Origin: Malachius bipustulatus | Lineage: Eukaryota; Arthropoda; Insecta; Coleoptera; Melyridae | Assembly (NCBI GenBank): GCA_910589415.1 | Contig: OU342630.1 | Span: 19,935,867-19,999,866 of the forward strand | Direction: 5' to 3' | DNA length: 64,000 nucleotides | Part shown: in pieces, positions 10,080-19,947 of the stretch | Layout of the letters: the number at the start of each line of letters is the position of its first letter | How positions within the stretch are numbered: the first letter of the stretch is position 1 | Notes under the pieces: model-generated | The model's database searches: none | What the model was told of the DNA's origin: nothing | Seen by the model: only the letters and a program-made list of their open reading frames with translations | Translations under genes and position numbers: made by a program

Positions 10080-12062
10080 TCAGTCTATTGAATAAGCACC
10101 TTCGTACTCAGCGATAAACTTAATGTGCTTAGAGACAGCTGTGTAAATTGCATACTCATTAGGATCACAATTCCCATCTCTTTGAGGAGATATACTTACA
10201 ACACCTCTGACATAAAATTTATTAGCCTCGTTTTTAAACACCAAAGGTCCACCACTATCACCTTTACAAACTCCGGTATTCTGATCAATAAAACCCGAAC
10301 ATAACTTGTCATTCAGCAGATATTCATGATATTTAAGAGGTAAGTTCCTTTCGCATTCTTCTCTTCTTATGTAGGGTACGACGAACTCCTTCAACACTTC
10401 CGATTCATTACCTCCTCTGGTAGTATAACCCCAACCAGTCACAACACCTTTTTTCCCAGGTCGTTCCATTGTAGGATCCAAATTATTACGCCAATCAATA
10501 CAAGCTGGTTGTATTTGTTTTGTAAGTTCAAACGGCGTCACTAAAATTAGAACAGCAATATCGGCTCCATACTTGGCATCATCACCGTTATAAGCCTGCG
10601 GTACATGTATTTCAAGGACGTTTGAAAATTGAGCTTCTTCTGCATCTCTATCATCATTGAACGGTCGATAGTATTTTCCAGCTGCCACCGTATATGTATT
10701 CTTATCCTTTATTAGGACATTGTTTGTTTTCTTCTCTGTCACACAATGTGCTGCTGTCAAAACTACCCGTTCATTTATTATACAGCCTCCGCATTGCAAT
10801 ACTTGTTCGTCATCGATTTTCTCGTATAGAGCCACTTGCCATGGATAGTTTCCTTTTGGGGCTGGTTTGCCACCAATAATCAATTCCGAGACAACAGTGG
10901 TCTCTTTACCACATATGGGTGAACATTTAGGTTGATAAGTCCAATAGCCATCCGTTCTACATCTGATGTAAGGGTTTTTATCTAAATTACGATCTTCGTA
11001 GTAAGGAATGCACTTAATTGCTACATTTGTTTCAGGAAAAGGATTGGAACAATCTACTGGTATTCCATTCTTTAGACAGGATTCGATTTTTATTTTAGTA
11101 TTCTTAGTTAGTGAAGGACAAGTTTTCACACATCTACCGACTGATCTTGACCATGTACTATTAGTACAGAAAATAACTTGTTCTGACGCCTCTAAAGAAT
11201 AACTTTTATCGCATTTTTCAACAATCGGAGTATCTTCTGCGACATACTCCCCAGGAATCTGTATTAGTGGAGTATTGTTGCGCAAGAACCATCTCCCAAA
11301 TACGGGTGGTCGTGGTAACTGACAACCTCCAGGATATCTCGATGGTGGCGGTGGGTCTCTCGGCGGTGGTGATGGTATTGACGGTTCAGGTTTGGATGGT
11401 ATTGACAGCTCAGATCTGGATGATCCTACACCTTGTTCTCCACAAATCAAAACACTTTCATCGGATCCGTCAACGCAGTCTCTATTGCCATTGCAGCTCA
11501 CATTCTTGTTTATACATGCACCATAATCACACCTGAATAAATAGATAGGACATTTGGTACTAGCGCATCTTTCAGTAGTTTCATCAGACCCATCATTGCA
11601 TTGTGCTTTACCATCACAATCATAACGTTCATCAATGCATTGACCGTCATTGCAGCGTATCTCGCCTGGATTGCAACCTTCAATAGGTGATGCTGGGATG
11701 ATGCTTGTACAATCAGGATGTGTCTCGTCAGAACTATCTCTGCAGTCTTGTTTCCCATTACATTTCAGGTTCTTATTAATGCAAGCGCCGTACTTACAAG
11801 TGAATAAGTATCTCGGACATCTTGATTCATTGCAAGCCAGAGATTCGTCGCTTTCGTCTGAACAGTCCACTGTTCCATCGCACATTTTCCCAATGCTAAT
11901 TAAACTAGAGTCGTTTTCGCAACGAAATGTTGATTCAACTTGACGACGTACCCGTAAGTGGGGAACGAGATCGGCGTATTGGTAGCCATCAAGAACGGAA
12001 ACAACGAATCCAACGTCACATGAAAAAATTATCAAACCAAACACCGTAATCACGTAAAACAT
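10080..12062 (-). CDS. Modular serine protease (ModSP/MSP/HP14 family)
   Basis: Intronless 660-codon gene; the start is the ATG at 12062, which begins a hydrophobic signal peptide (residues 1 to about 22). Four LDLa modules follow (about 48-77, 82-118, 130-166, 171-207; the first has only four Cys), then a Pro-rich linker (about 216-245), two CCP/sushi-like modules (about 247-311 and 315-384) and an S1 protease domain from residue 395. Activation would be after Leu394 (SEL/IIGG), not Arg/Lys. The triad is His439 (TAAHC), Asp501 (DIAVL) and Ser603 (GDSGGP). The S1-pocket residue six before Ser is Gly597, so specificity is not trypsin-like. In Drosophila and Tenebrio this family links peptidoglycan/glucan sensing to the clip-protease cascade that activates Spaetzle/Toll and melanisation. 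The product is secreted to haemolymph. All catalytic parts look intact. Confidence 0.93.
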   Translation of the reverse strand: MFYVITVFGLIIFSCDVGFVVSVLDGYQYADLVPHLRVRRQVESTFRCENDSSLISIGKMCDGTVDCSDESDESLACNESRCPRYLFTCKYGACINKNLKCNGKQDCRDSSDETHPDCTSIIPASPIEGCNPGEIRCNDGQCIDERYDCDGKAQCNDGSDETTERCASTKCPIYLFRCDYGACINKNVSCNGNRDCVDGSDESVLICGEQGVGSSRSELSIPSKPEPSIPSPPPRDPPPPSRYPGGCQLPRPPVFGRWFLRNNTPLIQIPGEYVAEDTPIVEKCDKSYSLEASEQVIFCTNSTWSRSVGRCVKTCPSLTKNTKIKIESCLKNGIPVDCSNPFPETNVAIKCIPYYEDRNLDKNPYIRCRTDGYWTYQPKCSPICGKETTVVSELIIGGKPAPKGNYPWQVALYEKIDDEQVLQCGGCIINERVVLTAAHCVTEKKTNNVLIKDKNTYTVAAGKYYRPFNDDRDAEEAQFSNVLEIHVPQAYNGDDAKYGADIAVLILVTPFELTKQIQPACIDWRNNLDPTMERPGKKGVVTGWGYTTRGGNESEVLKEFVVPYIRREECERNLPLKYHEYLLNDKLCSGFIDQNTGVCKGDSGGPLVFKNEANKFYVRGVVSISPQRDGNCDPNEYAIYTAVSKHIKFIAEYEGAYSID

Positions 12063-12273
12063 TTTGTTAGGTAGACTCACTTAAACAGTAGGTATTACAT
12101 GATCCGATTATTTTGAAAAAATAGCACAACCACAACTTATTATTGATGTACACACGTTGCTAGTTGCCCTAATAAGTTATTGTTTAATTAGCAAATTGAT
12201 TGTAATATATTTACCAAGCAGGGTCACGAACAGGTTATCGTCAAATTTGTTTAATACTAAAATAATGCTAGTT

Positions 12274-12281
12274 TTTATAAA
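12274..12281 (-). promoter_or_regulatory. Candidate TATA box of the serine protease gene
   Basis: On the minus strand TTTTTATAAAAAC lies about 215 bp upstream of the ATG. It implies a 5' UTR of roughly 180 nt. No clear initiator was seen about 30 bp downstream. Confidence 0.4.
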
Positions 12282-12313
12282 AACACAACACACTAGATCG
12301 ACACCGCCAGTTT

Positions 12314-12323
12314 GGGAATCCCT
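12314..12323 (-). promoter_or_regulatory. kappaB-like (Rel/NF-kB) site upstream of ModSP
   Basis: GGGAATCCCT fits the general insect kappaB pattern GGGRNNYYCC. It lies about 35 bp upstream of the candidate TATA box and about 250 bp from the ATG. Since the encoded protease acts upstream of Toll, a Rel site here would suggest induction by the pathway it triggers. A single decamer can occur by chance. Confidence 0.4.
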
Positions 12324-12509
12324 ATAAACACTAAGTTTGTTTTTTACTGCAAATTAGTTCTCAACTGATCAATGCGTTTGAAGGCTTTACAAGAAGACTA
12401 GATAAATTTAGCATAACCGTCACGGTAAGCAAGAGTATAAAAATCCAGCAGTACCAGAAAACCGGATTTAAAATAAAGTAGACTGGTTGGATACCAGTGG
12501 ACTGGCAAT

Positions 12510-12830
12510 TATAAGTATACGAGTTAAAACTATTTAAAGGGCCACTACAGGGATATCTTAAACCATTGGAGATACGAGTTCAGTTAAATTAGAGAAAAGT
12601 TGCGCTATTTTTAGATGAGATTTTGCGAAAAAAAAAATTTGAAATATCCCCAGTATTTCCGGTAATATCCTGAAAAACCGAGAAATATAATTTTTGCCAT
12701 ATCTTTCTTACAATAATTAAAAGGGCTACCCATTTTAAAAAATTTTTAAAGCCGACTAGATCCCAGAGTTTTCATAGTCAACTTTCGTTTTTCTTATGGC
12801 CGACATATTATTATTTTATGTCGTTCGATA
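12510..12830 (+). repeat. MITE-like repeat, family C copy 1
   Basis: AACTATTTAAAGGGCCACTA at about 12527 starts a segment that recurs at 16180 (plus) and, inverted, at 34848-35205. Shared parts include the GAGAAAAGTTGCGCTATTTT word and CTTATGGCCG near the far end. Non-coding. Confidence 0.65.
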
Positions 12831-13023
12831 AGAAAAAAATAATGGAAAGATTAGACAGTTCAAATATTAGAAAATATTGTTGAAGTAAATACTGAAGAAT
12901 CTAATTCAACTATTGAAATAAAATCAGATAAGGATTTATTAAGTGATCAGAAATTAAATACTGATTTAGTAGATTTAGAAAAATTTTTTAGATAGTAGTA
13001 AGAGTGATAGCAAATCAACTGAA

Positions 13024-14316
13024 ATGGCAAACAATAATAATAATATGAAACTTTATTTGGATGCTATCCCAAATTATGATGGTAATCAAGCTACCCTAGG
13101 AATTTATATTTCAGCTTGTGAAAGCTTTCTTAATACATTCTTTACAAAAGATAATGACGTTCAAAATTCTTGGTTAGTAAAGCTGATTACAAATAAATTA
13201 AGTGGTCGAGCGTTAACATTAATTGCTAGTAGAGACGACCTCGTAGATTGGAATAGTTACAAAAATTTATTGATTTCCTATTTTGGTGACCAAAAAAATT
13301 CAAAATGTCTTGTTAGAGATTTAATGAATTTAAGAATGGAGAAAAATGAATCTCCATATCAATTTGGCATGAGATGTCAAGATGTTAGGGTTTTGCTTTT
13401 AACTAAATTAAAATTAGAAGAAAATAATGCAGGAATAAGACTTGCTAAAACTGCAATGTACGATGAAATGTCTTTAGATGTATTTTTAAGCGCGATCCCT
13501 GAAAGATTGTCAGATAAGGTCAAATTTAAAAATCCTAAGAGTTTAGAAGAAGCAATGAATTTTGTGATTGAAGAGGAAAATACTGCATATTATAGAAATA
13601 GATTATATAATCCTAATGTTAATAAAAGTTACAAACCCATCCAAAAATTTCAACCATCTTAAACAAATAATCTACATTATGCATATCCATCTCAACCAGT
13701 AAATTTTACTAGACCTAACTTACCACCATCAAATTTTAATTTTAATTTTCAAAGGCCTGCATTGCAACAACCTGCTCAACGTCAAATGTTTCCGAGCAAT
13801 AATTTCTACCAAAATAATTTCCGACGAAGACCTTTCAATAATAATTTTTGCCCAAGATTTCAAAGACCTAATTTCCAAAATAATCCTAATTTTAAAAATA
13901 GCAATAATAGTGCTAACCCGAATTCATTTTATAAACCCACGCCTATGGATACGTCCTCAGGTAATACTATACATTTTACAACAAACACTACTGAAACCAG
14001 ACCCCGAAAAATTCCGAGACGGAATTTTGAAGAACTGTACCATCAAGATATTATTAATAACAGTCCAGCAAATAAAACAAATATATCAGGTAACCAATAT
14101 TTGCCTTATAATTATGATTTGATTATTATTATAATGAGAATCAATACTACAACGAAAACGACGACTTTGATTATTCTGAGTATTATTATCAATCGGAATA
14201 CTATCAACAACCAGAACATAACGAACCTGAGAATAATGAAATACAAAATTCACCTGAAAATTTCAAAGATGATCAAAATCAAAATTTTCAACAGGACAAG
14301 TCAACTCAAAATTTAA
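13024..14316 (+). pseudogene. gag: gag-like gene of the dead gypsy element
   Basis: The first 212 codons from the ATG at 13024 resemble retrotransposon Gag capsid: LYLDAIPNYDG near the start, then GRALTLIASRDD and a YFGDQKN segment typical of the Retrotrans_gag helix bundle. A TAA at 13660-13662 interrupts the frame. Sequence in the same sense beyond it is rich in Asn, Pro, Phe and Arg, like the nucleic-acid-binding tail of gypsy-group Gags without zinc knuckles. The last part (after about 14100) is frameshifted into low-complexity sequence. Confidence 0.7.
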
Positions 14317-14359
14317 CCTGATAGATTTAAATAACATCAATCAAAACTTACTACCTTTC

Positions 14360-16187
14360 ATTATTATTCCACATGTCAATCTGAAATTTTTAATTGCCAC
14401 AGGATCATCAAGAACTTTGATCAGTCCAGATGTTGTAAATAAGTATTATAGTAAATATGTAGTGGTAGAACCTTTAAAAATTAAAACCGCACATAAAACA
14501 ACTTCGCATAAGTATGTTGCAAACATACCCTTGCCTAAAACTTTTAATTGCATGATGTATTACAAGTTTTGCATTTTTGATTTTAGCAAAAATTACGATG
14601 GACTTATCGGAATCGACTTACTTAAAAAGTTGAAAGCTGACATCAGCATTGAAAACAAAATTTTGAAAACTAAAGATACAAATATTCCAATTCATTATGG
14701 ACATAACAATTTTAATAAATGCACGGTTATAATTGATCCTATAATGGAAAAAATTGTAAAAATACCTGTAAACACCCTCTCTTCCTTGGGAATCATAAAT
14801 CATTTATCATTCCAAGACAACAAGTTGAAACAACCACAGCGCTAGTAAATATAAAGAATAATTTTGAAATTACAACTGTAATAAATTCTAATGACTTTCC
14901 GGTCAAATTTGAAATTAATGAACCGTTAGTGGTTGATTCTTTAAATTGTTATGAAGAAATGGAAGTAGATGAATCGAATTCAAACTCAGCTAACGATCAA
15001 AATATAAATAACATTATTGACCAAATTTTAAAAGAAAATTTGCAAAATCTTAGATTATTTCATTTGAATAATCAAGAACAAAATGAAATTTTTAAACTAT
15101 GTCATGAATATCGTGATATTTTTTATTGTAATAAATTACCTTTAACATTCACAAACGTAATTAAACATTCAATTAAATAAAAAGATGAGACACCTATATT
15201 TACAAAAAAGCTTATCGATCACCCCAAGCTAGTCGATTAGAAGCCGAAAGACAAATCAAAGATTTGTTAGAACAAGATATCATCCAACCATCAGATTCAC
15301 CTTGGAGTAGCATAATAATAATCGTACCGAAAAAACTTGATGCCTCCGGCGAACGAAAACACAGGCTAGTAATCGATTATCGGAAACTTAATGAACAGAC
15401 TTTAGATGATAGGTATCCATTGCCAAACATTACGGAAATTCTTGATAAGTTAGGAAAATGTCAATATTTTTCAACCCTTGATCTTGTCTCGGGTTTTCAT
15501 CAAATAGAAATGAACGAAAATGGCATACAAAAAACTGCCCTTAGTACCCCGCGAGGACATTATGAATATAAACGTATGTCCTTCGGTTTAAAAAATGCAC
15601 CGCCAACGTTCCAGCGTGTAATGGATAATGTTCTGAGAGGTATACAAAATGAAAAATGTATAGTTTACTTAGACGATGTTATCATTTATTCAACATCCCT
15701 TCAAGAGCATGTAGAAAAATTAAGAGCAGTCTTTGATCGGCTTAGATCAGCAAAATTTTAAATTCAATTAGATAAGAGTGAGTTTTTAAAAAGAAAAGTA
15801 GTCTTTTTGGGTCACATTGTAACGCCTGATGGTGTTTTGCCCAATCCAGATAAAATATCAGCAGTAATAAATTACCATTTGCCAAAAACCAACAAAGAGA
15901 TCAAAAGTTTCTTAGGTCTTAGTGGTTATTACCGCAAATTTATTAAGGACTATGCTCAAATTACTAAACCACTCACCAAGTGTCTTAATAAAGGCAATAA
16001 AATCGTACACGATTCTGAATTTATTTCCGCATTTGGAAAAGTCAAAAATATTCTTACTAATCACCCTGTTCTCCAATACCCAGACTTTTCTAAACCATTC
16101 ATACTAACCACAGATGCATCAAACGTAGCCCTTGGAGCTATTTTAAGTCAGGGCCCTGTAGGGCAAGACCGACGTGTACAGGGTTAG
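14360..16187 (+). pseudogene. pol: pol of the dead gypsy element: protease, RT, start of RNase H
   Basis: A retroviral-type protease segment lies at 14380-14845; its active-site triplet reads ATG-Ser, with Ala (codon 14396-14398) where the family has the catalytic Asp. The RT runs from about 15200 to 15990, with DYRKLNE, the TLDLVSGFHQI motif, MSFGLKNAPPTFQ and YLDD (about 15667-15678). Defects: stop at 15178-15180 followed by a frame change, and stop at 15759-15761 inside RT. The RNase H start (TTDASNVALGAIL) breaks off at about 16170, where a family C repeat begins. The product cannot be full length. Confidence 0.85.
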
Positions 16188-17183
16188 AACTATTTAAAGG
16201 GCCACTACAGGGATATCCTAAACCATACGAGGTCGGTTAAATTAGAGAAAAGTTGCGCTATTTTGTGGCCATCTCGAATCCGTCAAAACATGCAAGATAT
16301 CAGTGACCGTTCCTGAAATATCCTGAATAAACTAAAAAATCAAGAAATCTTATTTTTGCCATATCTTTCTTACCATTGGAAATTAATAAATAATTTTTCG
16401 TAGCATTTTTATATGGAGAAGTCCTGGGAGTGGAAGTCTAAAAATTTGTAAGTGTATAATTTAGATTTTGACGAGCTGAACTAAAATATTTACAACTCCT
16501 CACCATTTCCGGTTATACCGGAAGTTGCAATCAACTTTCTTATTTTAAATGGGACACCCTATATATTATTACATTTTCAGATTGCCTGAAAAAAAGTAAT
16601 AAATCATGTTTACAGTTCAAATTTGTAACGACCAATTAATGAGTTATGAACTAATGAAAATGGCAATTTTCCATTTTCAAAGCAGCTTAGCTTGAAAACG
16701 GGTCAAGATATCGGAAAACGGCTTACATGTCCCTATCCTAACTTTTTATATACTACGCTAGAGTACCTACAAAAAAAAGTATTTTTTATTAATTTTTTTT
16801 TTTTAATCGCGGATTTTTCATCACTTTGTATACAAATTTCATCAGCACCATAAGATACTACGTGAAAAGTTAAGATAGAGACATATAAGTCGTTTTCATC
16901 TATCTTGACCCGCTTTCGACCTAAGCTGCTTTAATTTTCAAATGAGTGAGTAGGCAACCAGAGAAACGTGCGTGTCTTTATATAGTATTATCCCCGCTAT
17001 AACAGTAGAGTTTTCATGGATTTATGAATTTTACACTACTAATGCAGAGGTTTCTATTAATTCAAGAACTACACATTGATTCTCATAAGTATATACCTAC
17101 CCTACTACTGTTATAGCGGGGATAATACTATATAAAGACACGCACGTTTCTCTGGTTGCCTACTCACTCATTTGAAAATTAAA
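16174..17183. repeat. Cluster of fold-back/MITE repeats inserted in gypsy pol
   Basis: Starts TACAGGGTTAGAACTATTTA (family C). It contains one imperfect inverted repeat (arms about 16671-16757 and 16855-16940), whose arm sequence recurs in the 42070-42922 element and near 61425. A second, perfect inverted repeat follows at 16931-17181. Together they separate RNase H from integrase remains of the host gypsy copy. Confidence 0.7.
16931..17181. repeat. Perfect 78-bp inverted repeat
   Basis: Positions 16931-17008 and 17104-17181 are exact reverse complements over 78 bp, with a 95-bp loop. Perfect identity points to recent origin or gene conversion between arms. The left arm overlaps the end of the preceding imperfect palindrome. 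Confidence 0.9.
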
Positions 17184-17259
17184 AGTCACTACAAAACGAA
17201 AACACCAGTTAGAATAGATAGAACTTCCAAATTTCGTATATCATGTGTGGTTTAGAGCT

Positions 17260-17323
17260 GACTGATATGATATGCTGATGAGTCCATAATAAGGACGAAA
17301 CGGTACCGTCCATGTCTTCAGTC
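17260..17323 (+). ncRNA. Hammerhead ribozyme (type I)
   Basis: The conserved core is complete. CTGATGA (17275-17281) is followed by stem II GTCC/GGAC (17282-17285 with 17293-17296) closed by a 7-nt A/T loop, then GAAA (17297-17300). Stem III is short (ACGG with CCGT, 17300-17303 with 17306-17309), and the cleavage triplet GTC ends at 17310. Stem I is ATATG with CATGT (17270-17274 with 17311-17315), an internal loop TATG/CT, then GACTGA with TCAGTC (17260-17265 with 17318-17323). The internal loop in stem I facing the loop of stem II is the usual tertiary contact of fast hammerheads. Cleavage is predicted between 17310 and 17311. Such type I motifs occur in Penelope-like elements, retrozymes and some insect satellites. 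Which element owns this one is not clear. Confidence 0.85.
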
Positions 17324-17399
17324 TTCTCCTCGCATGCTGTACGAAAGTTTTTCTAATTTGTTCTGTAAAGAATCTTTAGTGGCAAATTTAAATTAGAAC

Positions 17400-17975
17400 C
17401 TAGATCCCAATAAAAATTCATCAAATATATTATATAATCAAATAAGTGGTTCAATAAAAATAATTATAAATATTATTAGATGTACTTCAAAACTAATAGT
17501 TGTATCGGACCCAGATGAAGAATTACAAGTTATAGAATATCAACATATAGGGAAGACCAACCACCGTGGTATAATAGAGACGTTAGCATCGACGTTACAC
17601 AAGGTTTCTTGCAATACTTTGCTTAGACTTTATGATTTTAGACTTTATGACCTTATGATTACCTTAGACAACGGTACTGAGTTTCAAAATTAAACAGTCC
17701 AAAATGTTTTAGAAATGCATAAAATAAAACTTTGTAACAGAGAACCACCCAGATTCAAACGGTTTAATAGAACGATTACATTCAACACTACTAGAACAAA
17801 TAAGAGTTCTTAAATTACCCTTCAAAAATGAACCTGAACAACACTTATGAATTATGCCCTAATAGCATATAATAATACAATCCATTTATCCACGAAGTTT
17901 ACACCCTTAGAACTTTTGTTAGGACATTGTGATTACGCAAAAAATCACAAAGAAAAATAAAAAATTGTGTATAAA
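17400..17975 (+). pseudogene. Integrase remains of the dead gypsy element
   Basis: Scattered frames show integrase landmarks: an HRGI-ET zinc-finger-like segment near 17565, an Asp-Asn-Gly-Thr-Glu-Phe-like catalytic segment near 17670, and a segment ending with YNNTIHLSTKFTPLELLLGH near 17870-17930. Several stops and frame changes occur within 600 bp. The central core with the first catalytic Asp is mostly missing. Confidence 0.65.
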
Positions 17976-18183
17976 TCAATTTCAGAACATTAGAAAAGGA
18001 AAAACATAGAGTTATTGATAAGAGAAACGAACATTGAAGAAACGAAAAGCGACATTTAATTTAAAGTAAGACAAACTGTACAGAAAATGAAGAGCAGAGA
18101 GCTCTACTTCTGTTAAAAACTCACTTTCCAGGTAGTTCACTGTAAAGAGATCAGACCACCCACGTGAAATTTGGGAAACCAAA
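17976..18183. other. Gypsy/LINE boundary region
   Basis: Short A-rich sequence after the last integrase-like residues; no LTR was recognised before LINE sequence begins. Confidence 0.35.
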
Positions 18184-19947
18184 AAAGGAAAATTGGGACA
18201 CTACTAAAATAATATGCACTCCTAGAAGGTTAAAGTGAGCCATTGACACATTTCAACCATTTAAATCACCTGGAGTGGATGGCATATTTCCGGCTCTCCT
18301 GCAAAGAGGACTGGATGGTCTCATACCACACCTGGTTAGAATATTCAGAAGCCGCTTGGCAATGGGATATATACCACAAGCCTGGAGAAGAGTACTGGTC
18401 ACCTTTATTCCCAAAGTGGGAAAAAAGAACATCACCCTTCCGATTCCGAAGTCATTCAGACCCATCGTCTTACATCATTCCTATTGAAGACAATGGAGAA
18501 AGTCGTTGACAACTATATAAGAACAGAAACACTGAACAGGATGCCGCTACACCCAAGTCAGCACGCGTACAAATCTGGCAGGTCGACAGAGACCGCGCTG
18601 TACGAGCTGACTGAAAATATTCAGGACACTCTGGAGTACAAGGAAATCGCCATCTGCGCCTTCCTTGATATAGAAGGAGCATTCGACAATACAAAGCACG
18701 ATGCTGTCAAGAAAGCCTTAGCAAAAAGAGGAGTAGACAACACAACATCCAAATGGATTCAGAACATGTTGTCTACAAGAATAGTTGAAACCAATGTGGG
18801 CAAGAACACCATCCAGGTAAACACAACTAAAGGATGCCCACAAGGAGGAGTGCTATCCCCCCTTCTGTGGAGTCTGGTCGTTGACGAACTCCTCGGGCTA
18901 CTCACCGAGAACGGCATTACCTGCATTGGGTATGCCGATGACATCGTCATAATAGCCAGAGGTAAATTTGAAAGTACTCTCTGCGACATTATACAGAGAG
19001 GGTTAAATATAACCCTAAAATGGTGCCAGGAAGTAGGACTAAACATCAACCCTACAAAAACAACACTTGTACCATTCACAAGAAGACTGAAGCTTCCAAA
19101 ACTCAAAGCCATACGCTTGAGCAAAGTGGATTTAGAATGGAAAGAAGAAGTTAAATTTCTAGGAGTAACACTAGACAAAAAGCTACTGTGGAACCAGCAC
19201 CTGGACAAAACAGTAAGTAAGGCCACTACCGTTCTCATGGTGTGCAGGAGAATGGCTAGCAGAACATGGGGCTGTAACCCACACATTCTGCGCTGGATGT
19301 ACACCATGCTCGTGAGATCTATCATCACATACGGAGCGGTTGCTTGGTACAAAAGAACTAAGCTAGCAACAGTAAAGAAAAAACTTGAGAAGATCCAGAG
19401 ACTTGCGTGTCTCTGCATCACAGGAACAATGAGATCCTGCCCAACCGCTGCGTTGGAAGTAATCCTGGATCTAACATCACTACATTTGGTGATAGAAAGA
19501 AGAGCTGGAAAAGCTCTACTTAGGATGTCAAGAGTAGGAATCAGGAGGGTACGACGAGCCACTGAGGATCGATCCTTGGGTAGCTGTGAGGGGCTCCTGA
19601 CACTACCAAAAGACAGAACTGTTAAGAAATTTAGTTTCGAGAGAAACTTCATCACGAAACTGTCTACGAAAGAGGAATGGAACAACACCTCCAGCTGTAC
19701 TCTCAAAGAAGGTACGATCAAATGGTACACAGACGGCTCTAAAACCGTTGAGGGAACCGGGGCAGGAATCTATGGGCCACGCACCATGTACTCCAAACCA
19801 ATGGGAAAATCCCCAACCATACTTCAAGCGGAATTACACGCAATAGAAGTATGTGCTCCAATAAACCTCGACAGAAATTACAAAAACAAAGAAATAGAAA
19901 TATTGACGGATAGTCAAGCAGCCATAAAGACGCTTAGCTCTTCGGTT
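18184..19947 (+). pseudogene. LINE 1: reverse transcriptase and first half of RNase H
   Basis: 5'-truncated non-LTR retrotransposon with similarity starting at about 18184. The RT includes SPGVDGIFPALLQ, SFRPI, AFLDIEGAFDN, GCPQGGVLSPLLW and YADD (18931-18942). An RNase H domain begins KWYTDGSK (about 19720) and reaches LTDSQAAIKTL. A stop near 18234 and frame changes near 18480 break the N-terminal part; from about 18484 the frame is open. RT plus C-terminal RNase H and a final Cys/His segment fit the I/R1/LOA side of the LINE tree. The frame is interrupted at 19947 by the LTR element and resumes in frame after 31147. Confidence 0.85.
19944..19947 (+). repeat. Target site duplication GGTT, left copy
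   Basis: GGTT immediately precedes the LTR start. The same four bases follow the other LTR at 31148-31151. Ty3/gypsy integrases commonly make 4-6 bp duplications. Confidence 0.85.

Larger units (their letters stand above)
13024..18180 (+). mobile_element. Degenerate Ty3/gypsy retrotransposon (gypsy/17.6-like group)
   Basis: In order on the plus strand there are a Gag-like frame, an Asn-rich Gag tail, a protease segment, RT, the start of RNase H, then (after inserted repeats) remains of integrase. The Gag lacks a CCHC knuckle, as in the gypsy/17.6/297 group. Stops, frameshifts and a large insertion between RNase H and integrase show that the copy is dead. No LTR pair or env could be identified. 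Confidence 0.8.

Noticed and set aside
18759..19730. 323-codon minus-strand open frame
   Set aside because: It is the shadow of the LINE 1 reverse transcriptase on the plus strand, which has clear RT and RNase H motifs.
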